From Nocardioides scoriae (GTDB taxonomy: Bacteria > Actinomycetota > Actinomycetes > Propionibacteriales > Nocardioidaceae): a stretch of DNA of 64,000 nucleotides. The translations under genes and the position numbers were made by a program. Every line of letters begins with the position of its first letter. Position 1 is the stretch's first letter. This document shows positions 1 through 6,289 of the stretch, piece after piece. The notes beneath the pieces were generated by a model. It did not search any database. It saw only the letters and a program-made list of their open reading frames with translations, and was not told the DNA's origin. Location of the stretch: positions 3,038,001 to 3,102,000 of the forward strand of contig NZ_LT629757.1 of assembly GCF_900104965.1 (NCBI RefSeq), given 5' to 3'.

Positions 1-567
1 GTGGGTGCGGCCGCCCCCGCGCACCGACTCCACGACGGCGGCGACGCCGACCGCGACGAAGGGCGCGGCCACCAGCTCGCCGTTGGTGGGCAGGCTGCCG
101 GCCAGCGGGTTGCCGAGCAGCAGCGCCGCGACGACCGCCGACCAGACCCCGGCCGCGGGTCGGCCGGTGACGACGCGGGAGGTGCGCGCCACCGCCAGCA
201 CCACGACCACCGCGGCGAGCACGCCGACCAGGCGGAGCGGGACCGCCCCGCCCAGGCGGTCGGCCAGGCCGAAGACCGTCACCAGCAGCGGGGGCCGGTC
301 GACCCAGTAGCGGCCGTAGAGCGAGGAGTCCGCGGCGGGTCCGTGCCCCAGCCACTGGCCGCCGACGGTCATGAAGCCCGACTCGTCGGGCGTCAGCGGG
401 CGGTCGAGGAAGGGCAGGCGGAGCAGCACCACCGCGAGCGCGGCGGAGGCGACCCCGGCCCGTGCCGGCCACGTCCGGGCGGTGTCCCGATCAGGGGTGG
501 ACCGGTCCGTGCCTCCCGTCGTGCCGGCGCGGGTGGGGACCGCGGGATCACGGACCAGGGTCGCCAT
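1..567 (-). CDS. Membrane glycosyltransferase, ArnT/GT39-like, N-terminal part (cut by window edge)
   Basis: The reading frame is open from an ATG at 567 down to base 1, giving 189 codons with no stop, so only the N-terminal part is present. After about 30 polar residues comes a hydrophobic segment, then an Asp-Glu pair (motif DESGF) in the first external loop and a following YWVDRPPLL motif. Both are typical of GT-C fold, dolichol/undecaprenyl-phosphate-sugar-dependent mannosyl/arabinosyl transferases (PMT/ArnT, GT39). Further hydrophobic helices follow near residues 115-130 and 145-160. Such enzymes transfer sugars to lipids or proteins on the outer face of the membrane; the substrate cannot be told from this. 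It is divergent from the two-component system at 660, with 92 bp between them. Confidence 0.75.
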   Translation of the reverse strand, partial: MATLVRDPAVPTRAGTTGGTDRSTPDRDTARTWPARAGVASAALAVVLLRLPFLDRPLTPDESGFMTVGGQWLGHGPAADSSLYGRYWVDRPPLLVTVFGLADRLGGAVPLRLVGVLAAVVVVLAVARTSRVVTGRPAAGVWSAVVAALLLGNPLAGSLPTNGELVAAPFVAVGVAAVVESVRGGGRTH

Positions 568-659
568 GACCTCGACTGTGCCCGCGAGAACCTGCCGGGC
601 ACCTGACCGACGATGGCCATCGGGCGACATCTGGACCACGGGCACGAGAAGATCGGGTC

Positions 660-1322
660 ATGGCCACCATCGGGATCTGCGAGGACGACGCCGCCGTGCG
701 CCGCGTGCTCGCCGAGGCGCTGCGCCTCGCCGACCACGACGTCGTCGCGGTGCGCAACGGTCACGAGGCGCTCGCGCGCTTCGGGGCGTCCGGGAGCGTC
801 GACGCCATGGTGATCGACATCGGCCTGCCCGACGCCGACGGCCGCGACGTCTGCCAGGCGCTGCGGGCCGGGGGCCAGCACGCCCCCGTGCTGTTCCTCA
901 CCGCCCTCGACGCCGTCCACGACCGGATCTCGGGCTTCCACGCGGGCGGTGACGACTACGTCGGCAAGCCGTTCAGCGTCACCGAGATCCTGGTGCGCAT
1001 CGACGCCCTGCTCAAGCGCACCCGCCCGGCCCCGCAGGAGATCACCGGCCTGGTGCTCGACCCGGAGCGGTTCTCGGTGCGCTCCCCGACCGGCGAGGCG
1101 TCGCTGACCCCGACGGAGTTCCGACTGCTGGCGGCCCTGGCCGCGAGCCCGGGTGCCGTCGTGCGCCGTCGCGCCGTGGTCGCCGCCGCCTGGCCCGACG
1201 GCGCCATGGTCAGCGAGAACACCATCGACTCCTACATCCGGCGGATCCGCGTCAAGCTCGAGGCGGTCGCTTCGCCGGCGGAGCTGGTGACCGTGCGCGG
1301 GGTGGGGTACTCCCTGCGGTGA
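660..1322 (+). CDS. OmpR/PhoB-family response regulator
   Basis: A 220-residue two-domain regulator. The receiver domain (1-118) has the acidic pair D9/D10, the phospho-acceptor D53 in VIDIGLPDADG, T81 and K103 (VGKPF). The C-terminal winged-helix DNA-binding domain (about 127-220) ends with RGVGYSL, as in OmpR/PhoB proteins. The downstream sensor kinase starts inside its stop codon (GTGA), so the two are a translationally coupled two-component operon. The ATG at 660 starts the receiver fold directly. Signal and target genes are unknown. The divergent membrane glycosyltransferase suggests an envelope role, which is inference only. Confidence 0.95.
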   Translation: MATIGICEDDAAVRRVLAEALRLADHDVVAVRNGHEALARFGASGSVDAMVIDIGLPDADGRDVCQALRAGGQHAPVLFLTALDAVHDRISGFHAGGDDYVGKPFSVTEILVRIDALLKRTRPAPQEITGLVLDPERFSVRSPTGEASLTPTEFRLLAALAASPGAVVRRRAVVAAAWPDGAMVSENTIDSYIRRIRVKLEAVASPAELVTVRGVGYSLR

Positions 1323-2659
1323 ACGCCACCTTCCGGCCCTCCCAGTGGGGCCTGCGGCGGCGCCTGGTGTGGTCCAGCGCGCTGCTGAGCATGGTCGCGC
1401 TCGCGCTCATGGGGGGCGTGGTCCTGGTGATCGCGCTGCGGCTCAACCAGGGCCGGATCCAGGCCACCCTCGAGAACCGGCTGGCCACCACCCAGTCCCG
1501 GCTCACCCTGGCCGACGACGGCCGGCTGCGGCTGACGCGCGGCGACAGCGACGACGTCACCACAGGGGTGTGGGTCTACGACGCCGACGGCGCCCTGCTC
1601 TCCGGCCCGCCGAGCGGCGACGCGGTGGTGCGGGTCGTCGAGGGCCTCTCGCGGGTGGCGGTCGAGACGACGTACCAGCGCGGGGAACGGCACTACCTCG
1701 CCGAGCCCGTCGACCTGGCCGGCGGGAGCGAGCGCGACGGCGTGGTGGTGGCCTCGGTGAGCGAGCAGGCCTACGAGCAGGCCAACGCCGTGCTCGCGGG
1801 CGGGCTCGCGGCGCTGGTGGTCGTGGTCGGCGCCGGCACCGCGGCGGTCACCGCCTGGACCGTGGGCCGCACCCTGCGACCCGTGCAGCAGATGACCGAC
1901 CTCGCGCGGGAGTGGAGCGAGCACGACCTCGAGGCACGCTTCGACCTCGCCCCCGGCTCCGACGAGCTGACCCGGCTGGGCGACACCCTCGACGAGCTGC
2001 TCGGCCGCGTGGCGCAGGCGATCCGCGCCGAGCAGCGGCTGACCTCCGAGCTCGCGCACGAGCTGCGCACGCCGCTGACCAGCATCCGCGCCGAGGCCGA
2101 GCTGGGACTCGTGGGCGCCCGCGACGACGCCTCGCGCGAGCGGCTGCAGCGGGTCGTGGCGCAGGTCGACCGGCTCAGCGCCACCATCACGGCCCTGCTC
2201 GACCTGGCCCGCGGGACCACCGACGACGGCGGTGGCGCCGGTGGCACCCGGGTCGCCCCGGTGGTCGACTCCCTGGTCGCCGGCGCGCCGGGGTCCGACG
2301 GCGACGCCGACGTGGTCGTCTCGCTCGACGACGCGCTGCTGGTCAGCGCCCCGCCCGAGCTGCTGGCCCGCGTGCTGGCCCCGCTCGTCGACAACGCGCG
2401 ACGCCACGCCACCCACCTGGTGGGCGTGTCCGGACGGCAGGACGGCCGCGAGGTCGTGCTGCGGGTCGAGGACGACGGTCCCGGCGTCACCCCCGGCAGC
2501 GAGGAGCGGGTCTTCGAGGCCGGCCACCGCGACCCCGGCTCTCCCGGCGCCGGGCTCGGCCTCCCCCTGGCGCGCCGTGTCGCGGCCTCCCTGGGCGGCT
2601 CGGTCCGGGTCGCCTCGCTGCACGCCCCGACGGCGTTCGAGGTGCGGCTGCCCCGCTGA
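1319..2659 (+). CDS. Sensor histidine kinase (HAMP-HisKA-HATPase)
   Basis: 446 residues starting with GTG that overlaps the regulator's TGA. TM1 is about 17-41, an extracytoplasmic sensor loop about 42-157, TM2 about 158-181. A HAMP linker follows (182-235, with RTLRPVQQM), then the HisKA box ELAHELRTPL with phospho-acceptor H247. The ATPase domain has the N box around N359, the G1 box DDGPGV (385-390) and the G2 box GAGLGL (410-415). All catalytic motifs look intact. It should autophosphorylate H247 and pass the phosphate to D53 of the preceding regulator. The periplasmic loop gives no clue to the signal. Confidence 0.95.
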   Translation: MNATFRPSQWGLRRRLVWSSALLSMVALALMGGVVLVIALRLNQGRIQATLENRLATTQSRLTLADDGRLRLTRGDSDDVTTGVWVYDADGALLSGPPSGDAVVRVVEGLSRVAVETTYQRGERHYLAEPVDLAGGSERDGVVVASVSEQAYEQANAVLAGGLAALVVVVGAGTAAVTAWTVGRTLRPVQQMTDLAREWSEHDLEARFDLAPGSDELTRLGDTLDELLGRVAQAIRAEQRLTSELAHELRTPLTSIRAEAELGLVGARDDASRERLQRVVAQVDRLSATITALLDLARGTTDDGGGAGGTRVAPVVDSLVAGAPGSDGDADVVVSLDDALLVSAPPELLARVLAPLVDNARRHATHLVGVSGRQDGREVVLRVEDDGPGVTPGSEERVFEAGHRDPGSPGAGLGLPLARRVAASLGGSVRVASLHAPTAFEVRLPR

Positions 2660-2706
2660 GGGCGCCGGTCAGGTCGGCGGCAGGTCGGTCGTCACAGGGT
2701 GGGCCC

Positions 2707-3261
2707 GTGCCCACGACCGTGTCCCGGTGGCTGCCTCCGAGGGTGAGTGCGCCGAAGGTCGCCCGACCGACGCCGTGGGCGGCCCCGACGCTGCTGCTCA
2801 CCTGGCTGCTGGGCTCGGTCGTGGCGCACTGGGTGGCCGGTGACCTGGGCTACGGCCGCGGCGCCGCGGCGTACCTGCTGGGGGTGGTGGTGCTCGCCGC
2901 CCTCGCCCTGGAGCTGGGCCTCGACCACTACGTGACCCTGGCCTTCTGGGGCGTGCTGCTGGCCGGTGCGGCCGCGGCGCCGCTGGTGGGCGAGGAGGTG
3001 GTCGACCTGCTGGGCCGACCACTCACCCTCGTGCTGCTCGCCCTCGGGCTGGGCGCGTGGGCCTGGCGGGCGCTGCCGCACCTGTGGCCGGTGACGACCG
3101 TGCGGCGCGAGGTCGGCTGGTGGGTCGGCCCGGGCCTGGCGCTGCTGCTCGTCTCGGCCCTGGGGGTCGGCGGAGCGGCAGTCGCGCCCGTGGTCCTGCT
3201 CGGCCTGTGGCTGGCGTGCGTCGCGGTGCTGTGGACGACCGGTGTCGACCGCCCCCGCTGA
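2707..3261 (+). CDS. Hypothetical multi-pass membrane protein
   Basis: 184 residues with about five to six hydrophobic helices, including segments near 29-44, 56-76, 80-96, 100-120 and 145-180, and almost no soluble domain. No catalytic or binding motif is recognisable. It lies 47 bp after the histidine kinase on the same strand and may be read through from that operon. The start is uncertain: GTG at 2707 gives 12 polar residues before an in-frame GTG at 2743, which is equally possible. It converges on the acetyltransferase ending at 3265, leaving 3 bp. Function unknown. Confidence 0.65.
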   Translation: MPTTVSRWLPPRVSAPKVARPTPWAAPTLLLTWLLGSVVAHWVAGDLGYGRGAAAYLLGVVVLAALALELGLDHYVTLAFWGVLLAGAAAAPLVGEEVVDLLGRPLTLVLLALGLGAWAWRALPHLWPVTTVRREVGWWVGPGLALLLVSALGVGGAAVAPVVLLGLWLACVAVLWTTGVDRPR

Positions 3262-3264
3262 TGC

Positions 3265-3756
3265 TCAGCCGACGGGGCGGCGCATCCACTGGTGGGCGAT
3301 GCCGTCCTCGTCGTACACCTCGCCGACGGGCTCGAAGCCCAGGCTGGCGTAGAAGGGCACCAGGTGGGCCTGACCGCCCAGCTCGACCGCACGACCGGGG
3401 TGCTCGCGGGCGCACACCTCCAGCGCCCGCTCCACGAGGCGCCGGCCGAGCTGCTGGCCCCGCGCGGCACCGGTCACGATAACCCGCCCGATGCGCGGGG
3501 CGTCGTGCTCGGCGTCGGGCCCCAGCACGCGGGCGTACGCCGCCAGCCCGGCCCCCGACCCGATCTCGGTCTCGGCCAGCAGGTGGACCGTGCCCTCGAG
3601 CAGGTCCTGCCCGTCGACGTCCTGGTAGGCGCAGTCCTGCTCGACCACGAACACGGCCGAGCGCAGCTTCAGCACGTCGTGCAGCGTGCGGACGTCCAGC
3701 TCCCCGGCCGGGACCTCGCGCCAGGTGGGTGGGGTCAGCGGCGGCGGGGCGTTCAT
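3265..3756 (-). CDS. ElaA-type GNAT N-acetyltransferase
   Basis: 163 residues of the ElaA subfamily of GNAT acetyltransferases. Diagnostic stretches are LRSAVFVVEQ then YQDVDGQD (31-51), the acetyl-CoA loop around GAARGQQLGRRLV (96-108) and FYASLGFEPVGEVYDEDGI (135-153). The substrate of ElaA proteins is not established. The ATG (3756-3754) lies one base after the encoded CCA end of tRNA-Ala on the same strand. There is no room for a 5' leader or Shine-Dalgarno site outside the tRNA, so the gene is probably co-transcribed with the tRNA and freed as a leaderless message by tRNA 3' processing (inference). Confidence 0.88.
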   Translation of the reverse strand: MNAPPPLTPPTWREVPAGELDVRTLHDVLKLRSAVFVVEQDCAYQDVDGQDLLEGTVHLLAETEIGSGAGLAAYARVLGPDAEHDAPRIGRVIVTGAARGQQLGRRLVERALEVCAREHPGRAVELGGQAHLVPFYASLGFEPVGEVYDEDGIAHQWMRRPVG

Positions 3757-3757
3757 C

Positions 3758-3833
3758 TGGTGGAGCCTAGGGGACTCGAACCCCTAACCCCCTGCTTGCA
3801 AAGCAGGTGCGCTACCAATTGCGCCAAGGCCCC
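3758..3833 (-). tRNA. tRNA-Ala (anticodon TGC)
   Basis: Read on the minus strand this folds as a full cloverleaf: acceptor stem GGGGCCU/AGGCUCC, D arm with GGUAGC, anticodon stem around CUUUGCAAG with anticodon TGC, and T arm with GGUUCGAGU. The acceptor stem has the G3-U70 wobble pair, the classic alanine identity determinant. The 3' CCA is encoded (3758-3760). It lies downstream of gyrA and tRNA-Ile, a common actinobacterial arrangement. Confidence 0.98.
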
Positions 3834-3853
3834 GTGGTGCGTCGTGCGGACCC

Positions 3854-3979
3854 TCAGGCCTTGCGGACCGGGTCGGTGGCCTCGCGCCACAGCGCCTGCT
3901 CCTGCTTGCCCTCGTCGATCTTGCGCTTGGCGAGCAGGGCACCCCCGGCGGTGAGGGCGAGGAGCACGAACTTCTTCAT
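3854..3979 (-). CDS. DLW-39 family small protein
   Basis: A 41-residue ORF (ATG 3979, TGA 3856-3854). It has a hydrophobic start (MKKFVLLALTAGGALLAKRK), an acidic/Gln middle and an ending ALWREATDPV, matching the DLW-39 family of tiny actinobacterial proteins found next to the gyrA-DUF3566-tRNA region. The family's eponymous DLW is ALW here. A probable single membrane-anchored helix occupies residues 3-17. The reverse-complement sequence before the ATG contains GGAGGTCCACCC, a clear ribosome binding site. It lies just upstream of tRNA-Ala on the same strand. Function unknown. Confidence 0.8.
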   Translation of the reverse strand: MKKFVLLALTAGGALLAKRKIDEGKQEQALWREATDPVRKA

Positions 3980-4006
3980 GGGTGGACCTCCGGATCGACG
4001 ACCGGG

Positions 4007-4480
4007 TCAGCCTAGACGACCCGTGAGCCGGCGCATCACCTTGGTCGTGACGCCCGCCAGGGTGGCCAGCTCGTCGGGGGTGAGGTCGTCGAAGACCAGC
4101 TCGCGCACCTCCCGCGCGTGGTCCGGCGCTGCGGCGGCGATGACCGCGCGGCCGCGCGGCGTCAGCACCACGAACCAGCCCCGGCCGTCGTCGTCGCACT
4201 CCTCCCGCTCGACCAGCCCGCGGGCCTGCATCCGCTTCACGTGGTGCGACAGCCGGGAGCGCTCCCACTGCAGGGCGTCGGCCAGCGCGGAGACCCGCAC
4301 CCGGCCCTGCGGGTGGTCGCTCAGCTGCACCAGCACGTCGAAGTCGGGCAGCGAGAGGCCCGAGTCGGCCTGCAGCTGGCGGTTGAGGGCCGCCGGCAGG
4401 GCGGCGGTGACGGCGAGCCACTGGCGCCACACCCGCTGCTGGTCCTCCCCCAGCCAGGGGGTCTCGTCGGTGGTCGTCAC
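4007..4480 (-). CDS. MarR-family transcriptional regulator
   Basis: 157 residues from the GTG at 4480. An N-terminal dimerisation helix precedes the winged HTH (SALADALQWERSRLSHHVKRM) and the wing EREECDDDGRGWFVVLTPRG, both typical of MarR. Upstream in-frame starts (ATG 4510, GTG 4513) would add 10-11 residues, but that stretch contains the likely operator TGACGCATCA, so I prefer 4480. The gene is divergent from a VOC protein, with two similar inverted motifs between them, as expected of a repressor that controls itself and its neighbour. The ligand is unknown. Confidence 0.88.
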   Translation of the reverse strand: MTTTDETPWLGEDQQRVWRQWLAVTAALPAALNRQLQADSGLSLPDFDVLVQLSDHPQGRVRVSALADALQWERSRLSHHVKRMQARGLVEREECDDDGRGWFVVLTPRGRAVIAAAAPDHAREVRELVFDDLTPDELATLAGVTTKVMRRLTGRLG

Positions 4481-4500
4481 GGGGCGATCGTACCCGGATG

Positions 4501-4544
4501 GGTGACGCATCACCTAGCTGCGTGCTAGCCTAGATGACACATCA
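4501..4544. promoter_or_regulatory. Divergent MarR/VOC promoter region with two TGACRCATCA motifs
   Basis: TGACGCATCA (4503-4512, within the palindrome GGTGA-CGCA-TCACC) and TGACACATCA (4535-4544) are 32 bp apart, about three helical turns. Between them is CTAGC-tgcgt-GCTAG (4514-4528). A possible -10 TAGCCT for the VOC gene is at 4526-4531. The position between divergent genes, one a MarR regulator, makes these the best operator candidates. This is inference from sequence only. Confidence 0.5.
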
Positions 4545-4564
4545 ACTACTGGGGGAGCCGCTCC

Positions 4565-5095
4565 ATGAGCACCGTGGCCGCAGGTCAGACCGACGAGCAG
4601 CAGTCCGCCGAGCAGGAGCGCCACGAGCAGCGGCGGGCCGAGCTCCGGGCCGCGCACCTGCGACCGGCCGGCTCACGACCCGCCTCCACCGCGCGGGGCC
4701 TGCACCACACCGCCCTGGTCAGCTCCGACGTCGAGCGCACCATCGCCTTCTACCAGGACGTGCTGGGGTTCCCGCTGACCGAGCTGATCGAGAACCGCGA
4801 CTACCCCGGTTCGTCCCACTTCTTCTTCGACATCGGCCACGACAACCTGCTGGCGTTCTTCGACTTCCCCGGCCTCGACCTCGGGCCGTACGCCGAGGTG
4901 CTGGGCGGGCTGCACCACTGCGCCATCTCGGTCGACCCCGACACCTGGGACTCCCTGGTCGAGCGGCTGACCGCCGCCGGCGTGCCCCACGAGGTCCACA
5001 GCGGTGTCTCGGTCTACTTCACCGACCCCGACGGGGCCCGCATCGAGCTGATCGCGGACCCGCTGGGCGAGATGTACGGCGAGCAGGTCCTCTGA
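4565..5095 (+). CDS. VOC-superfamily metalloprotein (glyoxalase/dioxygenase-like)
   Basis: 176 residues: a charged, Gln/Glu/Arg-rich N-terminal 45 residues followed by one VOC domain (46-170). Paired beta-alpha-beta modules start at GLHHTALVSSDVERTIAFYQ and GLHHCAISVD. Likely metal ligands are H48, H118 and E161 (ARIELIAD), the usual His/His/Glu set. VOC proteins include glyoxalase I, fosfomycin-resistance proteins and extradiol dioxygenases; the substrate cannot be assigned. A GGGGGAGC ribosome site precedes the ATG. It is divergent from a MarR regulator and overlaps the next acetyltransferase gene by one base, so the pair probably responds to the same unknown inducer. Confidence 0.85.
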   Translation: MSTVAAGQTDEQQSAEQERHEQRRAELRAAHLRPAGSRPASTARGLHHTALVSSDVERTIAFYQDVLGFPLTELIENRDYPGSSHFFFDIGHDNLLAFFDFPGLDLGPYAEVLGGLHHCAISVDPDTWDSLVERLTAAGVPHEVHSGVSVYFTDPDGARIELIADPLGEMYGEQVL

Positions 5096-5385
5096 TGGCC
5101 GCCACGACCACCGTGACCCGCGACGAGGCGGCCTCCCGCTGGGAGATCCGGGTCGACGACCAGCTGGTGGGCTTCGCGGCGTACCAGCGCACGCCGGACG
5201 AGATCGTCTTCACCCACACCGAGATCGACGAGGGCCACGAGGGCGAGGGCCTCGGTGGCCGGCTCGTGCGGGCCGCCCTCGACGACGTCCGGGCCGAGGG
5301 CCTCCGGGCGCTGCCCATCTGCCCGTTCGTCCAGGCCTTCCTCGACCGCCACCCGGACTACCAGGACCTCGACTCCCGTCGCTAG
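5095..5385 (+). CDS. GNAT-fold N-acetyltransferase, short (YjdJ-like)
   Basis: 96 residues starting at the ATG that shares one base with the VOC stop (TGATG). It matches the minimal GNAT family, with VGFAAYQRTPDEIVFTHTEID, the CoA loop GHEGEGLGGRLV and a closing ICPFVQAFLDRHPDYQDL. These small proteins have only the acetyl-CoA-binding core; their substrates are unknown. Translational coupling to the VOC gene suggests a shared function. A strong hairpin terminator follows 27 bp after the stop. Confidence 0.85.
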   Translation: MAATTTVTRDEAASRWEIRVDDQLVGFAAYQRTPDEIVFTHTEIDEGHEGEGLGGRLVRAALDDVRAEGLRALPICPFVQAFLDRHPDYQDLDSRR

Positions 5386-5412
5386 CCGGAGTCGTGTGCC
5401 GCGGCACGCGAA

Positions 5413-5439
5413 AGCCCCCAGACCGCGGGTCTGGGGGCT
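5413..5439. terminator. Bidirectional intrinsic terminator
   Basis: A perfect 12-bp stem with a 3-nt loop: AGCCCCCAGACC (5413-5424), loop GCG, GGTCTGGGGGCT (5428-5439). It sits between the plus-strand acetyltransferase stop (5385) and the 3' end of minus-strand tRNA-Ile (5446), so it can end transcription from both sides. There is no long U tract, as is usual in actinobacteria. Confidence 0.85.
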
Positions 5440-5445
5440 GCACGG

Positions 5446-5519
5446 TGGGCCTAAGAGGACTTGAACCTCTGACCTCTTCCTTATCAGGGAAGCGCTCTAA
5501 CCGTCTGAGCTATAGGCCC
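5446..5519 (-). tRNA. tRNA-Ile (anticodon GAT)
   Basis: On the minus strand it folds as a 74-nt tRNA: acceptor stem GGGCCUA/UAGGCCC, D arm AGCUCAGACGGUUAGAGC, anticodon stem-loop CUUCCCUGAUAAGGAAG with anticodon GAT, T arm GAGGUUCAAGUCCUC. The CCA is not encoded. It lies downstream of gyrA-DUF3566. Confidence 0.98.
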
Positions 5520-5569
5520 GTGAACCGCGAGGAAGGCTACCCCACCACCCGGGGCGCCCACAAAACGGG

Positions 5570-6289
5570 TCAGCTGTCCTCGGCGAGAGTGACCTCGATG
5601 CCCCCGAGCAGGGCCGCGGACAGGTTGTAGAGGAACGCCCCGAGGGTGGCGATCGCCGTGATCAGCACCACGTCGACGGCCGCGATCACGAGCGTGATCC
5701 CCATGACGCGCGAGGTGCCGACGTAGTCCGTCACGTCGAACTGCGGGCCGCTCTGGCTGCCCACCGACTGCTGCACCACCGAGTTGATGGAGTCCCACAC
5801 GCCCGCGGCGCCGAGCACCGACCAGATGATGGCCACGGCCACCACCAGCACGATGCCGATCGCGATCGAGAGCAGGAACGCCGTCTTCATGACCGACCAG
5901 GCGTCCACCTGCACCAGCCGCAGCTGCGCCCGCCGGTTGCGGGGACGGGCCTTGGCGCCGGAGCGGCCGCCCGAGGCCTGCGCCGCCGCGTGGCTCGGGC
6001 CGGCGCCCGCAGCCGCGCCCGACTTCTCGCGAGCCGCGCGCTCGGTCGCGCGGGCCTTCTCCTCGGCCTCGCGCGCCTTCTGCACCGACCGCTCCTGCTT
6101 GGCGGCCTTGCGCTCGCCGGCGCGCACCTCCCGCTCGCGGCGGGCCTGCTCGCGCTCGGCCTGCTTGGCCGCCCGGGCCTCCTCGGCGCGACGCTTGTCG
6201 GCCTCGAGGTCGGCGGGGGGCGGTGGCAGCACCGGGCCGTCGAGCGTACGCCGGGGCGCGAGCTTGCCGTCGTCAGGACGCTCGGACAT
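5570..6289 (-). CDS. DUF3566 domain membrane protein
   Basis: 239 residues. The first ~118 are highly charged Ala/Glu/Arg/Lys-rich and predicted coiled coil (many EAR/KQER repeats). The C-terminal DUF3566 domain (about 120-239) starts RRAQLRLVQVDAWSVMKTAFLLS, has TM helices at about 136-160 and 195-222, and ends GGIEVTLAED. The family is almost always directly downstream of gyrA in actinobacteria; its molecular role is unknown. Its ATG overlaps the gyrA stop by one base, so it is translationally coupled to gyrA. Confidence 0.93.
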   Translation of the reverse strand: MSERPDDGKLAPRRTLDGPVLPPPPADLEADKRRAEEARAAKQAEREQARREREVRAGERKAAKQERSVQKAREAEEKARATERAAREKSGAAAGAGPSHAAAQASGGRSGAKARPRNRRAQLRLVQVDAWSVMKTAFLLSIAIGIVLVVAVAIIWSVLGAAGVWDSINSVVQQSVGSQSGPQFDVTDYVGTSRVMGITLVIAAVDVVLITAIATLGAFLYNLSAALLGGIEVTLAEDS

